Origin: Actinomycetota bacterium
GTDB lineage: Bacteria > Actinomycetota > Thermoleophilia > Gaiellales > Gaiellaceae
Assembly (NCBI GenBank): GCA_016870235.1
Contig: VGCB01000014.1
Location: 1-12,921 of the forward strand
Direction of reading: 5' to 3'
DNA: 12,921 nucleotides
The position numbers and the translations under genes are program-made. The notes beneath the pieces are model-generated. The model saw only the letters and a program-made list of their open reading frames with translations, was not told the DNA's origin and did no database searches. Position 1 is the first letter of the stretch. Every line of letters begins with the position of its first letter. This document shows positions 1 to 7,014 of this stretch, piece by piece.

Positions 1-1
1 T

Positions 2-214
2 GTCGTCGCCCGCCGTCACCGTGTGACTGCCCATGTCCTGGTTCTTCCAGACGACGGTGTCTCCGAGGAGGACGTCGAGCTCGTGCGGCACGTAGGCCTT
101 GCCGGGCATCGCCACCTCCCGGACGGCGCCGCCGGTCTCGGCGCCCACGGGCGGCCCGACGGCGAGCGCCGCCGCCACGCCGACGAGGGCGGGCGCGATC
201 CACCGCGTTCTCAC
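2..214 (-). CDS. Cupredoxin (plastocyanin-like) domain protein, C-terminus beyond the window
   Basis: A GTG start at 214 gives 71 residues before the window ends. Residues 6-25 form a hydrophobic, Ala/Val-rich stretch after an Arg-containing start, a likely Sec signal. A cupredoxin beta-sandwich follows: the segment around residues 34-58 (AMPGKAYVPHELDVLLGDTV) is the usual entry, and SHTVTAGDD at residues 63-71 carries the first copper-ligand His (H64). The Cys, second His and Met ligands would lie past the edge and cannot be confirmed. The start overlaps the stop of the upstream multicopper oxidase by four bases (GTGA, 211-214), which makes it the third gene of a translationally coupled copper cassette. 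The likely role is a small exported electron carrier or copper-binding protein. The family call is firm, but the partner is inferred from position only. Confidence 0.85.
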   Translation of the reverse strand, partial: MRTRWIAPALVGVAAALAVGPPVGAETGGAVREVAMPGKAYVPHELDVLLGDTVVWKNQDMGSHTVTAGDD

Positions 215-1140
215 GGCGTCACCCGATAGATGCCGATCATCCCGTTCATCATGTGTGACTCGACGTGGCAGTGGTACAGCCACGTGCCGGGCACGTCCTC
301 GACCCAGCGCACGCGGAAGCTCTCGGCGGGCCCGAGCACGCGGGTGTCCGTCGGCGTCCCGTCCGGGGCGAGCCAGCGGTGCCCGTGGACGTGGAACGTG
401 TGGAAGTCGTCGCCCAGCGTGAGGACGTCCCACTGCACGAGCTCGCCGACCTTCGCCCTGAAGACCGGAGTGTTGCCGACGAAGGCCCTCCCGTTGATCG
501 TCATGAACTCGAGGTGGGTGGACAGGAACACGACGAACTCGCGGTCGGGCGGTCGCTCGCCCGGAGCTGCGATCGAGAGGGCGCCGTACATGCCGCCGGC
601 GATGGAGTCCGTCATCGAGGTCGAGTGGTCGTGATACGGCCACACGCCGGCGGAGCCCGGCTCGGCGGTGAGGCGATAGGTGAACTCCTGGCCCGGCTTG
701 ACGACGGCGCCGGGCCCCGAGAAGCCGGGGATGTATGCGCCGTCCGAGCCCATGCCGTAGCGCACACCGTGGAAGTGCATCGAGTGCGGCTTGTTCGTGA
801 ACGAGTCGAGGTTGCGGAAGTGGACGACGATGCGGTCGCCGACCGACGCCTTGATCAGGGGCCCCTGGAGCCCCTGGTTGCCCGGCGCGTTCGGGATCGG
901 CTGCTCGAAGTCCTTCGTGAACGCGCGGTAGACGACCGTCCGCATCGTCGTCTGCGCGCGGGTGAACCGCTCGTGCTCGATCGCGTTCCGCTGATTCGGG
1001 GCGACGTTCCAGGTCATGGGGACGGCGGCGATCCAGTACTCGCGGATCGTGTCTCCGGCGGTGGCGCGGGGGGCGACCAGGACGAGGACGAGGGTCAGGA
1101 GCGCGAGCGCCCCTGACCCTCCGATGACCAGCCGTCTCAC
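211..1140 (-). CDS. Small two-domain multicopper oxidase (laccase-like), exported
   Basis: A 309-residue protein from a GTG start at 1140 that overlaps the upstream stop (GTGA, 1137-1140). The open frame runs further upstream but only as a shadow of the neighbouring gene. Residues 4-28 are a signal peptide or anchor ending near ATA. Domain 1 (about 95-193) holds the trinuclear-site pairs H122/H124 (MHFHG) and H170/H172 (WPYHDHS). It has Asp171 where a type 1 Cys would stand, so it has no blue-copper site. Domain 2 (about 205-309) holds H247, H250/H252 (HTFHVHG) and H290-C291-H292-x3-H296-x4-M301, which is a full type 1 site plus the other trinuclear ligands. All four coppers can therefore be placed. 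The family couples oxidation of a substrate or metal ion to reduction of O2 to water. The architecture is that of small laccases with type 1 copper in domain 2 only, which argues against nitrite reductase NirK. The reducing substrate is unknown; the flanking cupredoxins are the obvious candidate donors. Confidence 0.93.
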   Translation of the reverse strand: MRRLVIGGSGALALLTLVLVLVAPRATAGDTIREYWIAAVPMTWNVAPNQRNAIEHERFTRAQTTMRTVVYRAFTKDFEQPIPNAPGNQGLQGPLIKASVGDRIVVHFRNLDSFTNKPHSMHFHGVRYGMGSDGAYIPGFSGPGAVVKPGQEFTYRLTAEPGSAGVWPYHDHSTSMTDSIAGGMYGALSIAAPGERPPDREFVVFLSTHLEFMTINGRAFVGNTPVFRAKVGELVQWDVLTLGDDFHTFHVHGHRWLAPDGTPTDTRVLGPAESFRVRWVEDVPGTWLYHCHVESHMMNGMIGIYRVTP

Positions 1141-2225
1141 GGGGTGACGATGATCTTCCCGGACATGTCGGGCCCGTGGAGCAGGCAGAAGTACCGGTAC
1201 GTACCCGGCTTCGAGAACGTCACCTTGGCGAACCCGGCCAGGCCCTGGGGCGGATTCCCCGGTGCGTTGTCGTTGAGCGGGGTCGAGAGCAGGCCGTTCC
1301 CGTGGTTCCTTCCGTCGTAGACGGTCTTCCCGGGCGGCTCCGACCCGTAGACCATGAGCGGGCTGAACTGGTTCGGTGCGCCCGGACCGGTCGGCAGCAG
1401 GTCGTGCTTCTTCTGGAACGACTGGAGCCAGGCCTTCGGGCCGAACACCACGTTGTGCACCTCGGTCTTCGAGTGCTCCTTGAAGGTCACGGTCGTGCCG
1501 GCCTTCACGGTCAGCGTCTCGGGCTCGTAGGCGAGCCTCGTCGGGCTGGTGAGCCCGGGGCCCATCAGCACGGTGTTCTTCGGCGCCTTCACCTCGGTCG
1601 TCTTCGCTGCTCCGGCGGCCGACGCCTGGATGCCGGCGAGAGCCTCCGAGGCGACCTGGGTCGGAGACGGGATCTTCGCCGACGCCGGCTTGACGTCGAC
1701 CTTCACCTTCATCGACGGGCCATGGACGGTGCAGACGAACGTGAACGCGCCCGGCTTGTTGAACGCCCACGTCACCGACGCCGGCGGCGCCTTCGGGTTG
1801 GGCGGGCTGAGGACACCGCTTGCGACCGGCGTGCCCTTCACGACCTCCTTGCCGGGGATCGGGCCGAACACCTGCGGGTTGTAGGCGAGCTTCGGCTGGC
1901 CGTTGAACCAGAACGGCTCACCGTCGGCGCCCGTGACACCGTCGAACGTCCCCTCACCCGGGATCAGGAGCCCGGGCAGCTTGCCCGGGAAGTAGGCGAC
2001 CGTGTGGAAGGAGGCGCTCTTGAACGTGATCGAGTCACCGACGTGCACGGCGACCTTGGCCGGGAAGAACGCGTTGAGCGTCGTCATCTTCGGCGCGTTC
2101 GTGAGTGGTGCCTGCTCCCCCGCGAGCACGGTGTAGGTGGCTCCGCCGGCCGCATGGCCGACGGCGGCGAGCACTCCTGCCGCGACGAGCGCGACGACGC
2201 TCACCGCAATGGAAGACCTGCGCAT
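1137..2225 (-). CDS. Exported protein with two cupredoxin domains, each with a full type 1 copper site
   Basis: A 362-residue protein. Residues 1-27 are a signal peptide with a hydrophobic core (IAVSVVALVAAGVLA). Cupredoxin domain 1 (about 30-178) has ligands H74 (FHTV), C165, H168 and M172 (FVCTVHGPSM). An Ala/Lys/Thr-rich linker covers about 180-215. Cupredoxin domain 2 (about 216-362) has H257 (VHNV), C347, H350 and M354 (FCLLHGPDM). Both sites are complete, so the protein should carry two blue coppers and could relay electrons. It heads a three-gene cassette and overlaps the oxidase start by four bases. Start choice: ATG at 2225 has GGAG five bases upstream (2231-2234). An in-frame GTG at 2231 has a stronger GGGAGG five bases upstream (2237-2242) and would add only two residues. 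I preferred ATG but either is possible. Similar proteins are usually annotated plastocyanin/azurin family; no finer function can be read. Confidence 0.9.
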   Translation of the reverse strand: MRRSSIAVSVVALVAAGVLAAVGHAAGGATYTVLAGEQAPLTNAPKMTTLNAFFPAKVAVHVGDSITFKSASFHTVAYFPGKLPGLLIPGEGTFDGVTGADGEPFWFNGQPKLAYNPQVFGPIPGKEVVKGTPVASGVLSPPNPKAPPASVTWAFNKPGAFTFVCTVHGPSMKVKVDVKPASAKIPSPTQVASEALAGIQASAAGAAKTTEVKAPKNTVLMGPGLTSPTRLAYEPETLTVKAGTTVTFKEHSKTEVHNVVFGPKAWLQSFQKKHDLLPTGPGAPNQFSPLMVYGSEPPGKTVYDGRNHGNGLLSTPLNDNAPGNPPQGLAGFAKVTFSKPGTYRYFCLLHGPDMSGKIIVTP

Positions 2226-2435
2226 TTGCACTCCGACCTCCCAGTCGATCTGTTCGACGCCCCACCTGGACGGCTCGAACCGCCTTGCGCGCTACCGGCC
2301 TACCACGTCCGTCGCACCGTTAAACGAGTTCGGGCAAGACCCGCACGTGCCACGAGCAGGCGCTTGCGACCGGCAGGCCCGTCTCCGGCTCGGCCTCCGG
2401 ACAGCCCCCGGCGCGTTCACGCGTCGCATCTCCGC

Positions 2436-3071
2436 CTACGCGACGATGCGGTACACCTGGAACACCTCCGCGAAGGCGCGGCTCACGTTGGTGCCGTGGA
2501 CGCGGGCGAGGTTCCAGACGTACTCCTCGTTCGCGTAGCGGCGGTGCTGCTGGGACGCGTAGCGCGAGACGGCGGCGACCTTGCGCTCGATGTGATGCTC
2601 CTCGAGCGCGACGTACGCGCCGTACGAGAAGTCGAAGTTGTTCCACGGGATCTCGTAGCCGAGGATCGTCGTGCGCTTGAACGCGCGGAGCCCTTCCTGT
2701 GCGATCGTCTGGTGATCCTGGTGCACATCGTGGAGCGACGGCTGGAAGACGATCTCGGGCTCGAAGTCCTCCCACATCGCGACGAGGAGCTCGAGGATGT
2801 CCTGCCGCCGCTCGGGGAACGTGCGGACGTCGAAGTCGTGCACGGTGAGGCACGACTCGGGGATCCCGAGCTCGGCCGTCGCCTCCCGCACCTCGCGGGC
2901 GAGGGTGTCGGGCGGGAACCCGTCGGGGAGCGAGCGGGTCGCGATCGAGAACGCGACGTACCGCACCTCGCACCCGGCCTCGACGAGCCTGGCCATCGTC
3001 CCACCGCACCCGAACTCGCCGTCGTCGGTGTGGGGCGCGAGGACAAGGGCCCGGCGGCAGGCCTCGATCAC
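2436..3071 (-). CDS. PIG-L/LmbE-family N-acetyl sugar deacetylase
   Basis: A 211-residue protein from a GTG start at 3071, overlapping the upstream stop by four bases (GTGA). Family members are zinc-dependent hydrolases that remove acetyl groups from GlcNAc-type sugars. The N-terminal motif APHTDDGEFGCGG (residues 12-24) supplies H14 and D17 as zinc ligands and D16 as the probable general base. It departs slightly from the usual AHPDDE. The second motif, LHDVHQDH (residues 113-120), supplies the third His ligand. The C-terminal half (SRYASQQHRRY near 169-179, SRAFAEVFQVYRIV at the end) resembles the subgroup found in surface-polysaccharide clusters rather than mycothiol enzymes MshB/Mca, and it is shorter than those. 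As last gene behind an O-antigen ligase-like protein it probably trims a surface glycan or its precursor. There is no signal peptide, so it should act in the cytoplasm. The substrate is inferred. Confidence 0.88.
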   Translation of the reverse strand: MIEACRRALVLAPHTDDGEFGCGGTMARLVEAGCEVRYVAFSIATRSLPDGFPPDTLAREVREATAELGIPESCLTVHDFDVRTFPERRQDILELLVAMWEDFEPEIVFQPSLHDVHQDHQTIAQEGLRAFKRTTILGYEIPWNNFDFSYGAYVALEEHHIERKVAAVSRYASQQHRRYANEEYVWNLARVHGTNVSRAFAEVFQVYRIVA

Positions 3072-4585
3072 GCGGACGTCTCGATCTCGGGGCTCGCGGG
3101 CACGTCGGGCGGAGCATAGTCCTCGGAGAGAGGGGCGCCCGCGGGCGGCGGCTTCTTCGGCACGCGGGCGACCAGGCCGACGAGGCCGAGGAGCGCCCAG
3201 GTCGTCGGGTCCTCGAAGAACGCGCCGTAGAACAGGCTGTGGACCGCGATCGCGACGAGGACGGTACCGACGGCGAGCGAGACGCGCGAGGTGAACCCGC
3301 GACCCAGCCGGCGCAGGGTGGCGAGGATCACGGCGACGAGCAGCCACCCGTAGAGCGCGAGGCCGAGGACGCCCTGCTCGGCCGCGATCGTGACCGGCGT
3401 CGTGTGCGAGACCCCCCGCCGCTGCTGCGCGCCAACGAGGCCGTGCCGGCGCGAGTACTCCTTCGCGAACCCGCCCGTGCCGACCCCGTGGGCCGGGTGG
3501 CCGGCGAAGATCCGGACGCCTTCGGCGACGAGGTTCGAGCGGCCGCTCGTGACCTTCGTGAACCCGCTGTCGGCACGATCGACGATCTGCTCGCGCACCT
3601 GTGGCACTGCGAAGGTGACGGCAGCCGCGACGGCTCCGAGCGCGACCACCCCCACGACCGCGCGCCGCCCCCAGGCGACGGCGACGGCGACCGCGATCCC
3701 GGCGGCGAGCGCGACGAAGCTCGACTGCGAGAACGAGATCAGGAGCCCGAACCAGGTGGCGACCGCGATCGCGTACAGCCCGACGACCCGGCGCCCCGCA
3801 GCCCCGCCGAGCAGGATCCCGGCAAGCGTGACCAGGATCGCAGCGGCGAGGTAGCGCCCGTACACCGAGGGATCCCAGAAGACCGAGTTGACGCGGAAGA
3901 ACGGCGCGTACGTGTTGGAGACGATCACGCCGGGGTTCCAGAAGACGTCGCGCGTGATCCACTGGTAGGCCCCGACCAGGGCGTAGGCGAGCGCCGTGCC
4001 GACGAGCGCGGCCCAGAGCCAGGTGAGGTAGCGGCCGCGCCACGGCAGCCGCGCGATCCCGACGGCGAGAAGCCCGAAGGGCACGACGAACGCCGCCAGG
4101 AAGATGGCGCCCTTCCGCGGGTCGTCCGTCCAGAGGACGGTGACCCCGGTCCAGGCGACGACCGCGGCGAGCGGGAGCGCGATCGGCCCGAGCTCGCGCG
4201 TTCTCGAGTCGCCGCGCACGAGCTGCGAGGCGAGCGCGAGCCAGAGCGCCGCGATGACGCCGTAGAGCGGCACGAGCAGGTTGACCTTCTCCGAGCCGAC
4301 GTCGACGGGAACGCGGATGGGGATGCAGGCGAGCGTGGCGAAGGCGAGGAGGTAGGGCTGCCGCAGGAGCACCCAGGTGCCCGCCGCCGCGACGAGGCCG
4401 CCGGCCACGACGCCGCCGACGAGGAGGGCGAGGGAGGCTTCGGGCAAGAGGTAGACGGCCATCGCGACGAAGCCGGCGGCGATGGCGACGAGCCCGGCGA
4501 GGCGATGCTCGCGCCGGACGCCGGCGAGCAGCGCTGCGAGCCCGACGCACGCGACGAGCCCGCCGATCTTGGCGACGACGATCAA
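3068..4585 (-). CDS. O-antigen ligase/polymerase-like integral membrane protein (Wzy_C family)
   Basis: A 505-residue polytopic membrane protein with about ten to twelve hydrophobic helices between residues 8 and 475. Its C-terminal tail (about 476-505) is hydrophilic and Pro-rich. The family signature is in the last third: a large extracytoplasmic loop with TSGRSNLVAEGVRIFAGHPA (346-365) and HGVGTGGF (366-373), then SHTTPVTIAAEQGVLGLALY (393-412). This matches the usual pattern SGR...PxxGxGxG...EQGxxGL. Such proteins join lipid-linked oligosaccharide units into polymers or transfer them to an acceptor at the outer face of the membrane. I chose a TTG start at 4585. It overlaps the upstream stop by four bases (TTGA, 4582-4585), like every other junction here, and has GAAGG eight bases before it. 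The frame stays open upstream only as a shadow of the neighbouring gene. The exact glycan and the ligase-versus-polymerase choice cannot be read. Confidence 0.87.
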   Translation of the reverse strand: MIVVAKIGGLVACVGLAALLAGVRREHRLAGLVAIAAGFVAMAVYLLPEASLALLVGGVVAGGLVAAAGTWVLLRQPYLLAFATLACIPIRVPVDVGSEKVNLLVPLYGVIAALWLALASQLVRGDSRTRELGPIALPLAAVVAWTGVTVLWTDDPRKGAIFLAAFVVPFGLLAVGIARLPWRGRYLTWLWAALVGTALAYALVGAYQWITRDVFWNPGVIVSNTYAPFFRVNSVFWDPSVYGRYLAAAILVTLAGILLGGAAGRRVVGLYAIAVATWFGLLISFSQSSFVALAAGIAVAVAVAWGRRAVVGVVALGAVAAAVTFAVPQVREQIVDRADSGFTKVTSGRSNLVAEGVRIFAGHPAHGVGTGGFAKEYSRRHGLVGAQQRRGVSHTTPVTIAAEQGVLGLALYGWLLVAVILATLRRLGRGFTSRVSLAVGTVLVAIAVHSLFYGAFFEDPTTWALLGLVGLVARVPKKPPPAGAPLSEDYAPPDVPASPEIETSA

Positions 4586-5529
4586 CGCGCCGGCCTTCGC
4601 ACGACGACCGTCGCACGTGCCGAGCGCCCACCAACGCTGACGACGAGGTTGTAGCGACCGGGAACGGCGGGAGCACGGAGGCGCAGCCTCCCCGTCGCCG
4701 CCCGTCCCGAGCGCTTCGCGAGCTTCCACGTGAACGAGCGTGCGTCGGCGACGACGCGGACGTCGACGATCTCCGACGGGCGCGCGCGGATCAAAGAGCG
4801 CCCGAGCGCGACATAGCGCACGCTCACCGGCACGGCACGGGTCGGCCGGCCGACGTTCCCGGCCAGGTCGACGGCGCCGAGCGTGACCCCGTACGTGCCC
4901 GGGTCGACGGGCACGCCGCTGACGCGTCCGTTCCACTCGATGCGCCCCTTCTGCGCACTCCCGCGCCTGAGCGTTTGGCGGTCGCCGTCGACGAAGAGCG
5001 CGACCCGCGCGCGCTCGTCGACCCGGTACTCCGCGGCGACCCGGTCACGACGCCCGTCGCCGTCCGGCGAGATCGCGAGCGGCGAGACGGACACGAGCAC
5101 GATCGTCGGCGGCGTCGCGTCGACTCTGATCCTGTTCCTCATCAGGATCGTCCGGCGGTTCCGATCGAGATGGACGCGCGGCCGGTAGACGCCCTCCTCG
5201 GCCCGGGCGCCCGAGTCGATCCTGCCGTTCCAGTAGACGGTCACCCTGCCCTGACGGCGCGCGGAGCCGCGGACGAGCTCGCGCACGACCTCGCCGTCCG
5301 AGCCGACGATCTCGACATCGAGGATGTCGCGGCGGCGCAGGACGAAGCTGATCGACGCCACGTCGGTCGTGCACTCGCAGTCGGGCGAGAAGACCGGCGT
5401 CACCGCGATCGGGCCGCGGATCGGCGACGGCGACAGCTTCAGCCGCTCGGTGATGACGAAGGCGACGGCGGTCGCGACGAGAAGTCCTGCGACGAGAGCG
5501 GCCGGGGCGTATCGCGACCGTCTCGTCAC
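4582..5529 (-). CDS. Membrane-anchored protein with tandem FlgD-type Ig-like repeats
   Basis: A 315-residue protein with a basic N-terminus (TRRSR) and a single hydrophobic segment at about 8-27, then an extracytoplasmic region of beta domains. Two FlgD-Ig-like repeats are visible. Repeat 1 (about 42-138) runs from FSPDCECTTD (47-56) to VYWNGRIDSG...EEGVYRPRV (98-119). Repeat 2 (about 148-238) runs from ISPDGDGRRD (153-162) to IEWNGRVSG...PGTYGVTLGAVD (197-221). A third, weaker beta domain covers about 240-315. Such domains cap flagellar hook scaffold FlgD and occur in many surface proteins, where SPDGDGxxD often looks like a metal-binding turn. No flagellar genes are nearby. It heads an operon with an O-antigen ligase-like protein and a deacetylase, so a wall or surface scaffold role in glycan display is possible but inferred. 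The GTG start at 5529 lacks a clear ribosome site and has TAGAAT nine bases upstream, so the message may be leaderless. Confidence 0.75.
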   Translation of the reverse strand: MTRRSRYAPAALVAGLLVATAVAFVITERLKLSPSPIRGPIAVTPVFSPDCECTTDVASISFVLRRRDILDVEIVGSDGEVVRELVRGSARRQGRVTVYWNGRIDSGARAEEGVYRPRVHLDRNRRTILMRNRIRVDATPPTIVLVSVSPLAISPDGDGRRDRVAAEYRVDERARVALFVDGDRQTLRRGSAQKGRIEWNGRVSGVPVDPGTYGVTLGAVDLAGNVGRPTRAVPVSVRYVALGRSLIRARPSEIVDVRVVADARSFTWKLAKRSGRAATGRLRLRAPAVPGRYNLVVSVGGRSARATVVVRRPAR

Positions 5530-5538
5530 TGCGGTGGG

Positions 5539-5544
5539 ATTCTA
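5539..5544 (-). promoter_or_regulatory. -10-like hexamer TAGAAT before the FlgD-Ig gene
   Basis: TAGAAT stands nine bases before the GTG start at 5529 and there is no Shine-Dalgarno sequence between them. The spacing suggests a transcript starting at or within a few bases of the start codon. No good -35 box is seen. The 90-base region is shared with the divergent propeller gene. Confidence 0.4.
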
Positions 5545-5619
5545 GTGCCGCCCGGCCCCGTCGTCGGCCGTCACGGGGCGGCGACGGTCGTGTCCGCAGG
5601 CAGACTGATCGAGCACCCC

Positions 5620-6930
5620 ATGCGCCGCCCTCTCGCCCTCGCAGCCCTCTGCCTCGCCGCGGTCGTCGTCGGCGCGGCGGCCGCCTACGTGCTGACGCAA
5701 ACGCCGCCGACCGGCCATCTCGAGACGGATCTCAGCGACGTCACGGTCGTCGCACCCGAGCCGGCCCCGCCCGAGCCCGAGCCGAAGCCGAAGCCGAAGC
5801 CGCCGGGCCCGTCGACACCGCCACCGAAGCCGAAGCCGAAGCCGGCCCCCGAGCCCGAGCCCGAGGTCGATCGCATCTGCTGGCCGATGTTCGGCGGCGG
5901 GCCCGAGCGGTCGCTCGCCCGCCTCGACCTGAAGCTCGGCATCCCGCGGAAGCGGCCCCTCTGGGCCCGCGGGCTCGGGGCGTTCATCGAGTTCCCCGCC
6001 GTCTACTGCGACGGGATGCTGTACGTGAACAACGACGACGGCGAGACCTTCGCGATCCAGGCGGCGACCGGGAAGGTGCGCTGGCGCCGCCTGGGGGACG
6101 CGCCGAAGCCGTCGTCGCCGGCGATCGCCGGCGACCTCGTGATCGTCACCTCGAAGAACGGCAAGGTCGACGCCTTCGACCGCAAGACCGGCCGGATCGT
6201 GTGGGAGCTGCGCATGAGCTCGAACGTCGAGTCGTCGCCGGCCGCGCTCGGCGGGCTCGTGTTCTTCGGCGCGAACGACGGGCGCCTCTTCGCAGCCGAC
6301 TCGCAGACGGGCCAGGTCCGCTGGGCCTTCGACACGGGCGGACGGATCAACTCGAGCCCGACCATCGTCGCCGACCGCGTGTGCATCACGACGTACGCCG
6401 GCTCGATCTTCTGCCTGCGCCGCGCGGACGGCGGGCTCGTCTGGCGGACGTTCGTCAAGCGCGACGCGTTCCGCTACGAGAGCTTCTACGCAAGTGCGTC
6501 GAGTGACGGCGAGCGTCTCTTTACGACCGCTCGCAGCGGCAAGGTGGTGGCGCTCTCGGCGGAGACCGGGCGCGTCGAGTGGACGCAGCGCGTCGGCGGC
6601 CTCGGGTACCCGACGCCGGCGGTCGGAGCCGACCGGATCTTCGTCGGCGGGTTCGACGGCATCATGCGCGCGTTCCGATCGACCGACGGCACGGAGATCT
6701 GGCGGACGAAGATCGGCGGGCGCATCCTGGGCGCCCCGTTCGTCGCGGGCAACCTCGTGTTCGTGGCCACGCTGGAGACACGCACCTTCGCCGTGAGGGC
6801 GTCCGACGGCCAGGTCATGTGGAGCCTCAACATCGGCAAGTACTCACCGGGGATCGCGACCGAGCGGGCCTACTACCTCTCGCTCAACGGGATCCTCGCC
6901 GCCTTCCCGGGCACCCTCGGGCCCGACTGA
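5620..6930 (+). CDS. Membrane-anchored PQQ-type seven-blade beta-propeller protein
   Basis: A 436-residue protein. Residues 4-25 form a membrane anchor or signal with a hydrophobic core rich in Ala/Val/Leu. Residues 46-82 are a Pro/Glu/Lys/Ala stalk made of PEP and PKPKPK units. From about residue 88 the chain is a beta-propeller, with seven blade-closing motifs of the form [T/D]G-x-x-x-W: ATGKVRW (149), KTGRIVW (189), QTGQVRW (229), ADGGLVW (269), ETGRVEW (315), TDGTEIW (355) and SDGQVMW (395). Blades are 40 residues apart except for one 46-residue step. These are PQQ-type propeller repeats as in BamB and quinoprotein dehydrogenases, but no quinone-site residues can be assigned, so a scaffold or binding role is more likely than an enzyme. 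The stalk would hold the propeller clear of the membrane and wall. The ATG at 5620 fits the anchor best; in-frame GTG at 5590 adds ten unremarkable residues. The ligand is unknown. Confidence 0.85.
   Translation: MRRPLALAALCLAAVVVGAAAAYVLTQTPPTGHLETDLSDVTVVAPEPAPPEPEPKPKPKPPGPSTPPPKPKPKPAPEPEPEVDRICWPMFGGGPERSLARLDLKLGIPRKRPLWARGLGAFIEFPAVYCDGMLYVNNDDGETFAIQAATGKVRWRRLGDAPKPSSPAIAGDLVIVTSKNGKVDAFDRKTGRIVWELRMSSNVESSPAALGGLVFFGANDGRLFAADSQTGQVRWAFDTGGRINSSPTIVADRVCITTYAGSIFCLRRADGGLVWRTFVKRDAFRYESFYASASSDGERLFTTARSGKVVALSAETGRVEWTQRVGGLGYPTPAVGADRIFVGGFDGIMRAFRSTDGTEIWRTKIGGRILGAPFVAGNLVFVATLETRTFAVRASDGQVMWSLNIGKYSPGIATERAYYLSLNGILAAFPGTLGPD
5755..5865 (+). repeat. Pro/Lys/Glu low-complexity coding repeat (PEP/PKP stalk)
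   Basis: Codon-level repeat inside the propeller gene, residues 46-82. Two blocks of ccgaag triplicates (about 5782-5802 and 5824-5844) are flanked by cccgag units, giving PEPEPKPKPKP and PKPKPKPAPEPEPE. The pattern reads acidic-basic-spacer-basic-acidic. Near-exact DNA repetition makes the stretch prone to slippage, so its length may vary between strains. Similar Pro-Lys spans serve as rigid periplasm- or wall-crossing linkers, as in TonB. Confidence 0.85.
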
Positions 6931-6975
6931 CGAGCCGAGACCCGCCCCCTCGAGCGGACACAGCCGTCGCGGAGA

Positions 6976-6995
6976 CGTCCGGCCGAGCCCGGACG
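6976..6995. terminator. Hairpin between convergent propeller and cysC genes
   Basis: CGTCCGG (6976-6982) pairs with CCGGACG (6989-6995) around a six-base loop, midway in the 84-base gap between two convergent stops. It could act on both strands. No U-run follows, so this is a candidate only. Confidence 0.4.
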
Positions 6996-7014
6996 GGGAG
7001 GGGCGAAGCGGGGC

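Noticed and set aside
211..1140. Copper nitrite reductase (NirK)
   Set aside because: NirK has type 1 copper in its first domain and no trinuclear HCH/HxH set. Here type 1 is in domain 2 and all trinuclear His are present.
2255..2295. tRNA-like GGTTCGAGCC on the minus strand
   Set aside because: The flanks do not pair as a T stem, and no acceptor stem, anticodon arm or CCA is found around it.
2232..2435. Terminator or sigma-70/ECF promoter in the gap between the deacetylase and dual cupredoxin genes
   Set aside because: Only four-base stems (such as CGCG-TTCA-CGCG) and a GCACGTGC palindrome are seen. TTGCCC at 2332-2337 has no -10 at proper spacing. Nothing is firm enough to call.
1176..3119. 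Open frame of 647 codons on the plus strand
   Set aside because: It is antisense to the dual cupredoxin and the deacetylase, spans their intergenic region and is Arg/Glu/Asp-rich with no domain. It is a GC-rich shadow.
2436..4676. 746-codon minus-strand frame reading through the ligase into the deacetylase as a possible fusion
   Set aside because: Its N-terminal two thirds are Arg-rich nonsense out of frame with the membrane protein; only the last 211 residues are real, starting at GTG 3071.
5782..5844. CRISPR or tandem intergenic repeat
   Set aside because: The repeats are in-frame Pro-Lys codons of a single protein with no spacers.
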